This document shows, in pieces, positions 55,101 to 64,000 of a stretch of DNA of 64,000 nucleotides. The stretch comes from Clostridium sp. CF012 (GTDB lineage Bacteria; Bacillota; Clostridia; Clostridiales; Clostridiaceae), in contig NZ_JAHLEF010000004.1 of NCBI RefSeq assembly GCF_018861755.1, forward strand, positions 157,415 through 221,414. The letters run 5' to 3'. Positions within the stretch are counted from its first letter, which is position 1. The number at the start of each line of letters is the position of its first letter. Under the pieces are notes generated by a model. That model worked only from the letters and a program-made list of their open reading frames with translations, was not told where the DNA came from and searched no databases. The translations under genes were made by a program, and so were the position numbers.

Positions 55101-55263
55101 GTGGCTTACCATTGGCTGTTGGTGGACCATCATAAAAAGTGAAGGTCTCTCCTTCCTCATTTAAATCAAAATTCTTTTGAATAATATCTTTTTCCTTCCA
55201 AAGCTTAAGTATATCTTTTTCTATATCCATAAAGTTTTTTGAAGGATCATTTTTCTTGTACAT
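52162..55263 (-). CDS. ileS: Isoleucine--tRNA ligase
   Basis: A 1033-residue class I synthetase. The HIGH motif is in [20 protein letters not shown] near residue 55. [15 protein letters not shown], the editing domain ([17 protein letters not shown]), CPRCGTSL and the KMSKH-GN version of KMSKS ([15 protein letters not shown]) follow. Length and motif variant resemble the long, eukaryote-like IleRS type, some of which tolerate mupirocin; that property is not deducible with certainty. An isoleucine T-box lies upstream at 55414-55655. Confidence 0.96.
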   Translation of the reverse strand: MYKKNDPSKNFMDIEKDILKLWKEKDIIQKNFDLNEEGETFTFYDGPPTANGKPHIGHVLTRVMKDIIPRYKVMKGYKVPRKAGWDTHGLPVELEVEKRLGIDGKPGIEAYGVEKFVAECKNSVFSYVSMWEEMSERVGYWIDMENPYVTYHNDYIESVWWALKQMWDKDLVYKGHKIMPYCPRCGTSLSSHEVAQGYKDVKETSVYVKFKVKDEEKSILVWTTTPWTLPSNVALAVNKKYDYVEVVQEDETLILSKELLGKLEGDYEVVREFKGEALLGLEYEQMFKFETPIEKAFYIVHGDFVTLSDGTGIVHIAPAYGEDDNMLGKQNGLPLINLVDVEGKFIDCVTPWKGVFVKDADAKIVEYLKENNVLYKSEKFTHSYPHCWRCDTPLLYYPRDSWFVRMSSVRDKLIENNNKINWMPDNVRTGRMGKFLEGVIDWSISRTRYWGTPLPIWECECGHREMIGSIAELNEKGIDVPEGIELHKPFIDKVHLKCPKCNKSMTRVEEVIDAWFDSGSMPFAQHHYPFENKEMFEADFPAQFISEAVDQTRGWFYTLLAISTTVFDTNPFENCIVLGHVLDKDGLKMSKHTGNVLSPFTVLDNQGADALRWYFYTASAPWLPSRFYEDAVIDAQRKFIGTLWNVYSFYILYADLDNFDPTKYDNFVSGNIMDKWMMSKLNSLVKSTDEHLTNYRITQGALELEAFVDELSNWYVRRNRSRYWVESLTDDKIGAYMTLYRVIITFAKIAAPFIPFVTEELYQNLVVPFDKNAPESVHLCAWPEFREDLVDSLLEDEMDKAYKTVKLGRSARNAANIKNRQPLAKMRVSLGSLPEYYGDIVKEELNIKEVELGADLSKYVKFEIKPNLPVLGKPYGKLIPGIKKAIGAMNQMELAQTINKGEVVTINVNGTEIELNSERLLVTMQGLEGYAFAGEGEMGVVLDTNITEELKEEGNVREILSKIQNMRKESGFEVADKIRLYVSGNEMLQNVILKFEDQIKRDTLSVEVMYNATREYNAVKINGEDLELTVEKV

Positions 55264-55413
55264 AATAAAACTCCTTTCCCTATTTCATTTAATAATAGAC
55301 ACTTAGATTTGATTGAATTTATGGAATAATTATTTAAATTATCACCTTTGGGGTATTCATCATCTTAGCAACTGCTCATAACCTACGAGCTACAATATTT
55401 TTAAATATAAAAA

Positions 55414-55655
55414 AACTCCATCCTAAATAGGACGAAGTTAAATTCGTTATGCCACCTATATCATAAATACAAATTAAAGTACTATCATACTTTATCCTTT
55501 AACGCAGAAATACGGATAAGCTTACTAAATCTTCAGCTCTCAGCTCCTAGGTGATTTTCTTCAAACCTTCACTATGGGTTCACACCTTGCCCCACTCTCT
55601 GTAAGTTACCTGCTTAAATACTTTTCCTAATCAGTGCCTTTTTTTACTCATAATA
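55414..55655 (-). promoter_or_regulatory. T-box riboswitch (isoleucine) upstream of ileS
   Basis: On the minus strand the leader shows AGAGAGTGGGGC-type Stem I sequence, GAGAGCTGAAG after Stem I, and the T-box-like ATAGGTGGCATAACGAA (55443-55459). The terminator AACTTCGTCCTA/TAGGATGGAGTT (55414-55439) with T-run follows. A candidate specifier codon ATC (Ile) lies at 55555-55553 in GAAAATCACC. Uncharged tRNA-Ile would stabilise the antiterminator and allow ileS transcription. Confidence 0.82.
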
Positions 55656-56226
55656 ATTTAAATACATTATAAATCAGTATGAACTTCCTACAATTATATA
55701 ATAATGAATTTTCATTGTCAATTTCTTTTTCATTTATTCTTATATTCCCCATAAATAAGTCTATACAATTAAAAATCAAATTATATTTTTACGAACATTC
55801 ATGCTCATTTCATTAAAATAGTACGTGAATACTACGGTTTTATGGCTATAATTGCAACTTTCATCATAGAATATGCATATTTTCATAGATATATGTGATA
55901 TAATATTAGATAAAAAAGAAATTTACCGTGATTTGAATTAAAAATAAGAGTAGAATACGTTTACAAAATGAATTCACATTTTACTCAACTTGCAAAATAG
56001 CATGATTGTTTTGTATTTAAATATAATTCATGATGTTTTGTATTGACATACTTTCATTATTATAATAAAATCATTTTATTTAGTTGAGTCTTAGACATAA
56101 AATTTCCATATATATAAATGAAAGTGTTATTTTAATGTGAATGTTATTCTATTTCTAAAAATATTGATGGAGTCGCTTTCGTGGCTTTTAAATAAAAAGA
56201 ATATATTTTAAAGGAGGAAGATTATT
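55656..56226 (+). promoter_or_regulatory. Control region of the glutamine synthetase gene
   Basis: AT-rich stretch with a clear plus-strand promoter, TTGACA at 56043-56048, 17 bases, TAAAAT at 56066-56071. It gives a leader of about 150 bases. Near 56171-56188 the leader contains a 6-bp hairpin AGTCGC/GTGGCT with TTTC loop followed by TTTT, which could be a weak attenuator. I see no glutamine-riboswitch consensus. Bases 55656-56040 show nothing else. Confidence 0.5.
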
Positions 56227-58122
56227 TTGAAAAAATTAATTTATGTAATTCCAAAAGAAAATCATTCTGAAAAAGATATTAAAGAAATTCTGCTTGCTCA
56301 CTCTGAAGTGAAATTCGTTTCTCTAGTAGGTATTGACCTATCCGGAAATGACACCGATGAAAGAATTCCTATGACTGTATTTTTAAATGATATTAGCGGT
56401 TTCTCTAAGGGGGCTATACAAACTGACGGTTCCTCTGTAGTATTCCCAGGAATCGCTACTCTAAACAATGCTAAAACAGATATGCTTGCGGACTTTGATT
56501 GTAATTGGTTTATCGACTACAATTATGAAAACATTGATCCCGAAACAAATCTGCCTGTAGGAACTTTAAAGCTTCCATGTTTATTATTGCATAATAATAT
56601 TCCAGTGGATTCCAGGTCTATCTTAAAAAAATCTGTTAGCTGCTTTAAAACAACTCTTCTTAATTTATTCAAAGAATATCCCTCCACACTCGCTTCTTTT
56701 AATTTTTCATATCAAGATATTGATGAAATTCTACTTACTTCTGCTACTGAGTTAGAATTCTGGGTAAAAACACCTAATGATAACGCTGATATAGAGGAAC
56801 TATCTACTTCTCAAGAGCTAAAAGAGCAATATTGGAGTAGACTTAAAGGAAGCGTGCGAACTGCCCTAGAGCAATGTCTTACTCAAATGGAAGAGTATGG
56901 TTTCGAACCAGAAATGGGCCATAAAGAGGTTGGTGGTGTAAAAGCTCAACTAGGAGAAACTGGCTCACTAACTCACATTATGGAACAACTTGAAATAGAT
57001 TGGAAGTTTTCTGATGCTCTTCAATGTGCGGATAACGAGCTATTTATAAGAAATTTAATAAGAGAAACCTTTAGACGTAACAGTTTAGATGTTACCTTTT
57101 TAGCAAAACCTGTACAAGATGTAGCTGGAAGTGGTAAACATATTCATGTTGGGGTAGCTGTAAAATTGAAAGACGGGAAGAGAGTTAATTTGTTTACTTC
57201 AACTAAAAAACATTTCCTAAGTACTATAGGTTATGCTTCCGCCATGGGAATACTTAAAAACTATGAAGTAATAAATCCATTTATTGCTCCAACAAATGAT
57301 TCACTAAGAAGATTAAAACCTGGTTTTGAGGCCCCTGTTTGCATAGTAACTTCCCTTGGCCATAGTGTAGACGTTCCTTCAAGAAATAGATCTATACTAC
57401 TGGCACTAATAAGAGACCTTGATAATCCACTTGCTACAAGATTTGAGCTTAGAGCTCCAAATCCACATACTAATACTTACCTAGCCTTAGCTACCATATA
57501 TATGGGCATGCTAGATGGGATTGTATACTCTATAGAAAACAATAAAGGTGAAGATGACCTTTTAAAAGAATTATCTAAAGCACCCGGCGAGGATAGTGAA
57601 TATTTAGAAAAGCATAGAGCATACAGAAGTGAAGAAAATGTATTTGATTTCTATACAACTGAGCAACGGGAAGAGTATTTTGGAAAAGCACCTAAAACTA
57701 TTTATGAAAATCTTCTTGGCCTGGATGAATATCCTGAAAAGCTTGAAGTTCTTAAGGCTCATGACGTATTTACTACTAGTTTACTAAATAGTTTTAAAAT
57801 GGCAATAACTACTAGATGGGTTACTGAAATAAATAATAGAATATTAAATACTTATGCAGAAGAAATTCGAAATTCTAAAATGATTCATACTCCTGAAAAG
57901 GCTTTAGATTTAGACTTGGCAAATTGGCAAAAAATTAACGATTTAAGACATTTTATAATGAAAGACACTTATTCAAAAACTAGCCTTTTTACTAAGATAA
58001 GAGAAGCTTCCAAAGTTGAAAACTACAAGGAGCTTTCTGTATTACAACTACAATTAGATGGACAGATGGAAGAACTTAGACTTTGTTATAGCAACTATAA
58101 AAAGAATTTGTTAGATATTTAA
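56227..58122 (+). CDS. glnA: Glutamine synthetase
   Basis: A 631-residue glutamine synthetase of the long clostridial kind. Signatures are LTSATELEFWVKTP (metal-site Glu), MGHKEVGGVKAQLGE, VTFLAKPVQDVAGSGKHIHVGV (the K-P..GSG-H block), INPFIAPTNDSLRRLKPGFEAP and TRFELRAPNPHTN (R-E-x-R). The extended C-terminal region beyond about residue 460 distinguishes it from the common 440-residue GSI. It uses ammonia and ATP to make glutamine and fits the neighbouring glutamate-supplying operon. TTG start, six bases after AAAGGAGGAAG. Confidence 0.9.
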   Translation: MKKLIYVIPKENHSEKDIKEILLAHSEVKFVSLVGIDLSGNDTDERIPMTVFLNDISGFSKGAIQTDGSSVVFPGIATLNNAKTDMLADFDCNWFIDYNYENIDPETNLPVGTLKLPCLLLHNNIPVDSRSILKKSVSCFKTTLLNLFKEYPSTLASFNFSYQDIDEILLTSATELEFWVKTPNDNADIEELSTSQELKEQYWSRLKGSVRTALEQCLTQMEEYGFEPEMGHKEVGGVKAQLGETGSLTHIMEQLEIDWKFSDALQCADNELFIRNLIRETFRRNSLDVTFLAKPVQDVAGSGKHIHVGVAVKLKDGKRVNLFTSTKKHFLSTIGYASAMGILKNYEVINPFIAPTNDSLRRLKPGFEAPVCIVTSLGHSVDVPSRNRSILLALIRDLDNPLATRFELRAPNPHTNTYLALATIYMGMLDGIVYSIENNKGEDDLLKELSKAPGEDSEYLEKHRAYRSEENVFDFYTTEQREEYFGKAPKTIYENLLGLDEYPEKLEVLKAHDVFTTSLLNSFKMAITTRWVTEINNRILNTYAEEIRNSKMIHTPEKALDLDLANWQKINDLRHFIMKDTYSKTSLFTKIREASKVENYKELSVLQLQLDGQMEELRLCYSNYKKNLLDI

Positions 58123-58146
58123 ATTATATATTGTAAACCATAAAAA

Positions 58147-58184
58147 ATCACCTAAATAGTAAAAACTATTTAGGTGTTTTTTTT
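58147..58184 (+). terminator. Terminator after glnA
   Basis: CACCTAAATAGT/ACTATTTAGGTG with AAAA loop and eight T. The A-run on the left makes it usable for the convergent amidase gene. Confidence 0.88.
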
Positions 58185-58207
58185 ATAATAATTTTAATTA
58201 GAAATTA

Positions 58208-60025
58208 TTAATATACTATATTAGTTATTCCTAAAGTCTTAAGAATACCTGTTGAAATTGCCTTAGCTAACTTGTTTTGGTAGTCCTCAGTAACTAATAA
58301 TTTTTCTTCTTCTGGATTAGAAACGAAGGATGTTTCTACCAATATGGCTGTAGCATCTGTATTATTTAAAACATAAAAACCTGCAGTTTTAATTCCTCTA
58401 TCAAGTCTTCCAGTTTCTTTAATTAATTCAGTTTGTACAGCCTGAGCCAACTTTTGCCCAGCTAAATTCCCGCTAGAATAGTAAGTCTCAATACCACTAG
58501 CTGTGGGAGTAGCGGCATTGGCATGAATACTTACAAAATAATTTGGTTTAGCGCTATTTGAAACATCACATATTGCTTGAAGACTTTCGGTTAAAGTGGT
58601 GGACGGAGCTATTTCGTCACTAGTTCTTGTGTACACCGTTTCAACACCATTTTTAATTAATATATTTCCTATTTTTAAAGAAACTTGTAACACTATATCC
58701 TTTTCTTTAGTTCCCATTGGCCCTACTGCTCCTGAGTATCTTCCTCCATGACCTGGGTCTATTACTATCTTGTAGTTATTTTTAGTAACATTAATTATGA
58801 CTTTAACTTTCTTATCATAATTTGCTATACTTCCCTCATAGGTATAAGTACCTATTGTATTTAGAAAAACTGAATTTTCAAGCCATTCTACTACAACAGC
58901 TTTTGCCACGTTATTGCTCATTGTAGCTTGTACCGTTTTAGGGAATGTATATGTATTGCCTTCTTCCAAATTTACAACTATATCTGTCACTGAAGATATT
59001 GGAAAAATAGAATCATAATAAGTATCTGTATTGGCAAATCCAGCATAGTTCATTAGCCCATTCGCTATAGCCTTTGCAGTATTATTTTGATATTTGTCAC
59101 TACTGAGTAATATCTCTTCAGCTGGATTGCTTAAAAACCCTAATTCCAACATTACAACAGGAAAGCTTGTCTTTTTTAGTATCCCAAAATTTGTTGTTTC
59201 ACCTGCTAATTGTATTCCCCTATCTTTAGCATCTGTTGCTTTTATAATTTCACTTTGTATTGAACCTGCTAACAACTTATTCTTATTACTAATATCAGAT
59301 AGGTAATATGTTTCAATACCACTGGCTTCGGTATTTGAAGAATTATTAGTGTTTATACTTAAAAATATATCAGCCTTTGCATTCTTTGCTATTGCAGCTT
59401 TCGCATCATCCTCATCACTGGCACTCCAAGGTACTTCATCAGTGCTTCTAGTATATACTACATTGAATCCTCTTAATTTTAGTATATTACCTAGTTTTAA
59501 CGCTGTACTTAAATTTATATCCTTAGCCTTAGCGCCCTTTACACCAGTGATTGCTTTATAGAACTGAGCGGGATCTATACATACCGTAACCTCACTTGGT
59601 TTTGTAGGTGTACTTGGTTTTGTAGGTGCACTTGTTTTTATAGTTTCTGTATTAAAATTCATTCTAACTTCCTTAGGAAGGGGTTTACCATCTGTAGACT
59701 TAACCTTTTCCGTCACTATTAAGGTATATGTCTTATTAAATTCATAATTTTTTACAGGACTTACTGTTACCTTTTTATTGTCACTAGATAAACTAACCTT
59801 GACTTCTATGTAACTATTATTTTCTCCAACTACCTTAATGTTTGTGTTGGTAACAGTAGCTGGACTTAAAGGTTTATTGAAACTCACTGTCCAGGGCTTG
59901 CTAACTAGCACCTCGTTTTTAGGCCCCATATCTACATATGCACTAGCCTTAACTGTTGTTTGCATAGGTATGAATAATGCAAAAGTTAAAATCATAATTG
60001 TAAAAGCTTTAAAGATATTTTTCAT
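58208..60025 (-). CDS. Secreted N-acetylmuramoyl-L-alanine amidase with an extra inactive amidase domain
   Basis: A 605-residue exported protein. Signal peptide 1-27 (FALFIPMQTTVKASA). SbsA-type Ig-like domain about 30-130 (WTVSFNKPLSPATV). Amidase_3-like domain about 150-330 in which the zinc ligands are lost: CIDPAQFYK for DPGHGG, KAKDINL for the E, SINTNN for SIHAN. A Big-type beta domain spans about 345-412. A complete Amidase_3 domain is at about 420-600 (IDPGHGGRYSGAVG, KEKDIVL, VSIHANA, LVETSFVSNPEE). It cleaves the amide bond of peptidoglycan; the first domain may serve in binding. Tandem paralog of 60338-62107. Confidence 0.9.
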   Translation of the reverse strand: MKNIFKAFTIMILTFALFIPMQTTVKASAYVDMGPKNEVLVSKPWTVSFNKPLSPATVTNTNIKVVGENNSYIEVKVSLSSDNKKVTVSPVKNYEFNKTYTLIVTEKVKSTDGKPLPKEVRMNFNTETIKTSAPTKPSTPTKPSEVTVCIDPAQFYKAITGVKGAKAKDINLSTALKLGNILKLRGFNVVYTRSTDEVPWSASDEDDAKAAIAKNAKADIFLSINTNNSSNTEASGIETYYLSDISNKNKLLAGSIQSEIIKATDAKDRGIQLAGETTNFGILKKTSFPVVMLELGFLSNPAEEILLSSDKYQNNTAKAIANGLMNYAGFANTDTYYDSIFPISSVTDIVVNLEEGNTYTFPKTVQATMSNNVAKAVVVEWLENSVFLNTIGTYTYEGSIANYDKKVKVIINVTKNNYKIVIDPGHGGRYSGAVGPMGTKEKDIVLQVSLKIGNILIKNGVETVYTRTSDEIAPSTTLTESLQAICDVSNSAKPNYFVSIHANAATPTASGIETYYSSGNLAGQKLAQAVQTELIKETGRLDRGIKTAGFYVLNNTDATAILVETSFVSNPEEEKLLVTEDYQNKLAKAISTGILKTLGITNIVY

Positions 60026-60337
60026 ATAACCCCTCCTAACCCCTCATATTTTATTATTTATATCATTAGTTAGATAATTTTAAGCATGATTGTAAATTAT
60101 GGTATTAATCCTGAGATAATTATACTACAATTTTATTACCTTCTCTATAGTTTATAAATATTTTTCAAATATTTATTGAAATTCAAAATACTTACTTTTT
60201 AAAAATAGTTTAGCTTCCTTCTTTTACAACTACAATTAGATAAACTAATGTAGAACGTAGACTTTGTAAATTATCGTTAATAAAAAAATCACCTACATTG
60301 TAAAATACTACGTAGGTGATTTTTTAAATAATATAAA
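60026..60337. other. Spacer between tandem amidase genes
   Basis: 312 AT-rich bases. From about 60026 to 60220 they match the region upstream of the other amidase gene (62108-62310), including ACCCCTCCTAACCCCTCAT next to the start, so promoter and leader were duplicated with the gene. The last 50 bases hold the terminator of the upstream copy. Confidence 0.65.
60282..60322 (-). terminator. Terminator of the second amidase gene
   Basis: ATCACCTAC/GTAGGTGAT (60288-60296/60312-60320) flanked by A- and T-runs. Similar in sequence to the hairpin at 58147-58184. Confidence 0.8.
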
Positions 60338-62107
60338 TTAAGGGAGTATATTAGTTATTCCTAAACTCTTAAGAATACCTGTGGAAATTGCCAAAGCTAA
60401 TTTATCTTGGTAAGCATCGGTAACCAATAATTTTTCTTCTGTTGGATTAGTAAGGAACGATGTTTCTACCAATATGGCCGTAGCATTTGTATTATTTAAA
60501 ACATAAAAATTAGCAGTTTTAATCCCCCTATTAACTCTTCCAGTTGCGTTAATTAATTCCGTTTGCACAGCTTGCGCAAGCTTTTGCCCTGCTACATTAC
60601 CAGGAGAATAGAAGGTTTCTATTCCACTTACTGTCGATGCTGAGTAAGCATTGGCATGAATGCTTACAAAAAAATCTGGTTTAGCAATATTTGAAACATC
60701 ACACTTTTCTTGAAGACTTTGTGTTTTATCAATTGTCCTTGTGTATACGACTCCAACACCATTCTTAGTTAATATATTTCCTATTTTAAGAGAAATTTGT
60801 AGTACTATAGTCTTTTCTTTTGTTCCTAATGTTGTTCCTATTGCCCCAGGATCATTTCCTCCATGTCCTGGATCTATTACTACTTTGTAGGTATTTTTAG
60901 CAACATTGATTATTACATTAACTTTCCTATCATAATTTGCCATAACCCCTTCATAAGTATAAGTACCTACATCATTTAGATAAACTGAATTTTCAGCCCA
61001 TTGTACTGCAACATCTTTTACAGAGTTATTACTCATAGTAGCTTTGACAGTTTTAGGGAAGGTATATGTACTTCCCGCTTGTAAGTTAGCCACTATATCT
61101 CCCACTGAAGATATTGTAAAAATAGAATCATAGCTAGTATCTGTATTAGCAAATCCAGCGTACTTCATTAACCCATTTGCTAAAGACTTTGCAGCATTGT
61201 TTTGATATTTATCGCTACTGAGTAATATTTCTTCCGCTGGGTTGGTTAGGAACCCTAATTCAACCATTACTGCAGGAGAGCTTGTCTTTTTTAATATCTG
61301 AAAATTTGAAGTTTCCATTGCAAGTTTTATTCCCCTGTCAACAGCCTCTGTTGCTTTTATTAGTTCAGTTTGCATTGCATTAGCAAGCAACTTATTACTT
61401 CCACTATCAGATATGTAATATGCTTCAATTCCATTTGCTTCAGTATTTGAAGCACTATTAGTATTTATACTTAAAAATACATTAGCCCTTGCATTCTTTG
61501 CTATTGCGGCTTTTGCATCAGCCTCATTACTTTCGCTCCAAGGTACTGAATCAGTGTTTCTAGTATATACCACATTGAATCCTCTTGCTTTTAGTATATC
61601 ACCTAGTTTTATTGCTACGCTTAAATTTATATCCTTAGCCTTAGCACCATTTTTACCAGTGATATCACTAAAATACTGAGCTGGATCTATACATACCGTG
61701 AACTCGCTTGGTTTTGATGGCGTAGCTTGGGTATTAAAGGCCATTCTAACTTCTTTAGGAAGAGGTGTTCCATCACTAGATTTAACCTTATTAGTAACTA
61801 TCAAGGTATATGTCTTATTTACTTCATAATTATTGACAGGACTTACTATTACTTTTTTGTTCTCATTAGATAAACTAACCTTGATGTCTATGTAATTATT
61901 ATTTTCTCCAACTACCTTAATGTTTGTTGTGTTAACCGTAGCAGGACTTAAAGGTTTATTGAAACTCACTGTCCAAGGCTTGTTAACTACCACATTGTTT
62001 TTAGGACCCATATCTACATAGGTACTAGCCTTAACTGTTGTTTGCATAGGTATGAACACCGCAAAAGTTAAGATCATAATTGTAAGTGCTTTAAAGATAT
62101 TTTTCAT
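60338..62107 (-). CDS. Secreted N-acetylmuramoyl-L-alanine amidase with an extra inactive amidase domain (paralog)
   Basis: A 589-residue copy of the preceding protein with the same order: signal peptide, SbsA-type Ig domain, zinc-ligand-less Amidase_3 (CIDPAQYFSD, SINTNSASN, VELGFLTNPAEE), beta domain and active Amidase_3 (IDPGHGGNDPGAIG, KEKTIVL, VSIHANA, VETSFLTNPTEE). It lacks the short TKPSTPTKPSE linker between Ig and first amidase domains. The active domain here has the canonical HGGNDPGAIG loop, while the copy at 58208 has HGGRYSGAVG. Both are likely cell-wall hydrolases for vegetative growth or sporulation. Confidence 0.9.
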   Translation of the reverse strand: MKNIFKALTIMILTFAVFIPMQTTVKASTYVDMGPKNNVVVNKPWTVSFNKPLSPATVNTTNIKVVGENNNYIDIKVSLSNENKKVIVSPVNNYEVNKTYTLIVTNKVKSSDGTPLPKEVRMAFNTQATPSKPSEFTVCIDPAQYFSDITGKNGAKAKDINLSVAIKLGDILKARGFNVVYTRNTDSVPWSESNEADAKAAIAKNARANVFLSINTNSASNTEANGIEAYYISDSGSNKLLANAMQTELIKATEAVDRGIKLAMETSNFQILKKTSSPAVMVELGFLTNPAEEILLSSDKYQNNAAKSLANGLMKYAGFANTDTSYDSIFTISSVGDIVANLQAGSTYTFPKTVKATMSNNSVKDVAVQWAENSVYLNDVGTYTYEGVMANYDRKVNVIINVAKNTYKVVIDPGHGGNDPGAIGTTLGTKEKTIVLQISLKIGNILTKNGVGVVYTRTIDKTQSLQEKCDVSNIAKPDFFVSIHANAYSASTVSGIETFYSPGNVAGQKLAQAVQTELINATGRVNRGIKTANFYVLNNTNATAILVETSFLTNPTEEKLLVTDAYQDKLALAISTGILKSLGITNILP

Positions 62108-62439
62108 ATAACCCCTCCTAACCCCTCATATTTAAATATTTTTATCATTATTTAGATAATTTTAAGTTTGCTTGTAAACTATGGTATTAACCTTGATATT
62201 ATTAACTACAATTCTAATCTCACCTCTATACTTTATAAATATTTTTTAATATTTTTCAATTATTTATTGAAATCCAAAATATTTACTTTTAAAATAGTAT
62301 ATAATTCAAGAAATATGCCATAATTGAATGATAAACAACCATATAAAATTTTCTCTCACTATACAATACGTACCGTTTAACTAATTTGTTTCAATTTAAG
62401 ATAAAATATTTAAAAATAATTTAGAAAAGGAGGATTTAC
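62108..62439. other. Divergent region between amidase and metallo-hydrolase genes
   Basis: 332 AT-rich bases. The left two thirds repeat the leader of the other amidase gene. The right end holds AAAAGGAGG, the ribosome site for the gene at 62440. No gene or structured RNA is seen. Confidence 0.5.
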
Positions 62440-63075
62440 ATGGAAATAACTTGGCTAGGACATTCATGCTTTCTTTTGCAAGATTCAAAAGGAAGAAAGC
62501 TTTTAACAGATCCATTTGATACTACTCTAGGATATGAAATTTATAAAGGCAGCCCAGACATTGTAACCATAAGCCATCAACATTTTGATCATAATTATAC
62601 AAAGGAATTAGATGGTAACTATAAAGTAATAGATAAAATCGGTATTTTTAATATATGTGATATACCTATAAAAGGCACTCCCTCTTATCACGACAAAAAT
62701 AAAGGTTCAAAACGTGGTGATAACATAATATTCACATTTAAAATGGAGGACTATACCTTCTGTCATTTAGGAGATTTAGGTCATAGTCTTTCAGATGATG
62801 ATATAGATGCTATTGGAAGTGTAGATATATTGTTTATTCCTGTAGGTGGTAATTACACCATAGGTGGCAAGGAAGCCGCGGAAGTTACTAAAAAAATAAA
62901 CCCCAAAATAGTTATACCCATGCACTATAAAACTTCACTAGTATCCTTTCCCTTAGATGGTGTAGAAGCATTTCTTATGCATATGAAAAATGCAGTAAAA
63001 ATAGATAGTAATACACTAATAATTAGTGGTGAACTAAGGGAATCACTGACTGTTAAAATATTAAATTATATTTAA
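62440..63075 (+). CDS. UPF0173-type metallo-beta-lactamase-fold hydrolase
   Basis: A 211-residue metal-dependent hydrolase. MEITWLGHSCFLLQD, LLTDPFD, the metal motif TISHQHFDHNY, CHLGDLGHSLSD, FIPVGGNYTIGGKEAAEV and VIPMHYKT are the UPF0173 pattern (YtkL-like). It binds two metal ions; the natural substrate is unknown. AAAAGGAGG lies 6-7 bases before the ATG. Confidence 0.88.
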   Translation: MEITWLGHSCFLLQDSKGRKLLTDPFDTTLGYEIYKGSPDIVTISHQHFDHNYTKELDGNYKVIDKIGIFNICDIPIKGTPSYHDKNKGSKRGDNIIFTFKMEDYTFCHLGDLGHSLSDDDIDAIGSVDILFIPVGGNYTIGGKEAAEVTKKINPKIVIPMHYKTSLVSFPLDGVEAFLMHMKNAVKIDSNTLIISGELRESLTVKILNYI

Positions 63076-63082
63076 ATAGAAC

Positions 63083-63148
63083 AAAGTCATATATTGCTAG
63101 AAATGCTATTTGAACGAACTTAGCATTTTACGCAAGATATGACTTTTT
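63083..63148. terminator. Terminator between hydrolase and nrdG
   Basis: AAAGTCATATATTGC and GCAAGATATGACTTTTT pair around an inner hairpin (AATGCTA/TAGCATT). It sits between convergent genes and probably works in both directions. Confidence 0.8.
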
Positions 63149-63155
63149 AGCATAT

Positions 63156-63656
63156 TTATTTATTCCATAATATAATTTTATTTTCCGAAATACTCTTTTG
63201 AACATCAATGATTCTCTGGTTGGAGGAGCCAGTATACTTACTAGCATCTGCTTTTAATTCTTCATTAAACTTACCATCAATAAGTACGTCTATGAATCTT
63301 AGTAGCCCTAGTTTGTCTCTATCTCCACTATGTAGTATCTCTTCAAACGCGTATCCACTATAACACCAAATATTTAACCCTAGGCTTCTAACGCCCTCTG
63401 ACAATTTTGATAGTGCTAATGCACTTTCAAAAGGTTCTCCGCCTGAGAAGGTGACCCCCTTAATTATGGGCATATTCTTTACTATTTTTTTCAGAATATC
63501 ATCTACAAAAACAGAATCACCATAATCAAAACCTTGCATAACCTGATTTTGGCAGCTCACGCATTTATGCATGCAGCCAGATACAAAGACTACCGCCCTC
63601 ATTCCATCTCCATTTACTAATGAATTATCTAAAAACCCACCTATTTGAAGTTTCAC
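63156..63656 (-). CDS. nrdG: Anaerobic ribonucleotide reductase activating protein
   Basis: A 166-residue radical-SAM enzyme that installs the glycyl radical on NrdD. The cluster motif is SGCMHKCVSCQNQVMQGFDY (CxxxCxxC), followed by the SAM motif GVTFSGGEPFES. The start is the GTG at 63656, nine bases after AAGGCGG; the longer frame to 63752 would overlap nrdD. It begins 16 bp after the nrdD stop. Confidence 0.93.
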   Translation of the reverse strand: MKLQIGGFLDNSLVNGDGMRAVVFVSGCMHKCVSCQNQVMQGFDYGDSVFVDDILKKIVKNMPIIKGVTFSGGEPFESALALSKLSEGVRSLGLNIWCYSGYAFEEILHSGDRDKLGLLRFIDVLIDGKFNEELKADASKYTGSSNQRIIDVQKSISENKIILWNK

Positions 63657-63672
63657 TAAAGTACACCGCCTT

Positions 63673-64000
63673 TTAATAAGTAGCTGTATGATTACCAGTA
63701 TGGGATATTCTATCTGCTCTCTCTGCTGTTTTTCCACTGCCAAATCTTTCATCTAAACTTAAGTAACCTGTTACTCTTGAAATTCCTTGTATATTATGAC
63801 TCCCACATTTGTTGCATTTTTGAACCCCACTTTGGAGATAGGTTCCACAGTCTTTACAATATCTTATATGGAAATTAATTCCCATATAGCTAATATTTGT
63901 TTGCTTATATGCATAATCTAATATGTCCATTATAATTTCTCCTGTTGGGTAATCATCAAGTTCTATATAACTAATGTGCCCAGCATTACATAATTTATGG
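63673..64000 (-). CDS. nrdD: Anaerobic ribonucleoside-triphosphate reductase, C-terminal end (partial)
   Basis: The frame is open from the right window edge to a TAA at 63673, about 108 codons. HKLCNAGHISYIELDDYPTG leads to NFHIRYCKDCGTYLQSG, the zinc site CKDCG..CNKCG, and SRVTGYLSLDERFGSGKTAE with the radical-bearing glycine in RVTGYLS. This is the C-terminus of class III reductase, which makes dNTPs without oxygen. The catalytic cysteines lie outside the window. Confidence 0.95.
   Translation of the reverse strand, partial: HKLCNAGHISYIELDDYPTGEIIMDILDYAYKQTNISYMGINFHIRYCKDCGTYLQSGVQKCNKCGSHNIQGISRVTGYLSLDERFGSGKTAERADRISHTGNHTATY

Noticed and set aside
56072..56226. Glutamine riboswitch or ANTAR hairpins in the glnA leader
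   Set aside because: Only a single short hairpin is visible; consensus bases of neither element are found by eye.

Overview
The window is very AT-rich, carries spore-coat genes (CotS-like, CotF-like), a reverse rubrerythrin, a class III ribonucleotide reductase, an isoleucine T-box and the Re-citrate synthase/aconitase/isocitrate dehydrogenase cluster. Together these point to a strictly anaerobic spore-forming Clostridium (cluster I type). The species cannot be fixed from the sequence alone. Most genes are on the minus strand, and many operons end in strong hairpin terminators.

Layout. 1-3.2 kb: spore-coat block (two CotS-like kinase-fold proteins, a small charged protein, a divergent glycosyltransferase). 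3.24-3.46 kb: a 215-bp imperfect palindrome between convergent genes. 3.46-6.3 kb: larC-larE-larB, making the nickel-pincer cofactor, with no larA in the window. 6.4-11.3 kb: a hydrolase remnant, a PopT-type (DUF368) transporter, an unusual tRNA-Ala(GGC), and a glycosyltransferase/flippase-like/glycosyltransferase operon. 11.5-17 kb: two small coat-type proteins, a CPBP protease, a flavin-binding-fold protein, two LysM/CAP secreted paralogs and two TerD proteins. 17.3-25 kb: M3 peptidase, O-antigen-ligase-like protein, pseudouridine synthase, topoisomerase III, an exonuclease. 25-31.6 kb: a protein with two HNH-like modules, a nfeD-floA operon lying between a histidine kinase and a LytTR regulator, DUF1540, rubrerythrin, RluF. 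31.7-36.1 kb: the oxidative half-TCA operon for glutamate synthesis. 36.5-40.5 kb: second CPBP protease, a chimeric remnant, a duplicated DUF2680-type secreted protein, a TIM-barrel protein, tRNA-Pro. 46-64 kb: a large SF1 helicase with a decayed nuclease-like tail, a CcpA-like regulator, T-box/ileS, glutamine synthetase, two tandem two-domain amidases, a metallo-beta-lactamase-fold hydrolase, and nrdG/nrdD running off the right edge.

The most striking item is at 40.7-45.8 kb. A mannose-1-phosphate guanylyltransferase gene (manC) is split by a roughly 4,047-bp element. The element encodes a large serine recombinase, a small translationally coupled upstream protein and, divergently, a secreted peptidoglycan-binding repeat protein. 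Its two ends share a GT dinucleotide. The two inner flanks joined at GT form a near-perfect dyad with 21-bp arms, as expected for a serine-recombinase attP. Removing the element at this point rejoins manC in frame as exactly 356 codons including the stop. This is the architecture of the skin (sigK) and SP-beta (spsM) intervening elements that are excised during sporulation. It suggests a minimal, possibly developmentally controlled switch on a sugar-nucleotide gene. The excision itself is inferred and not shown by the sequence.
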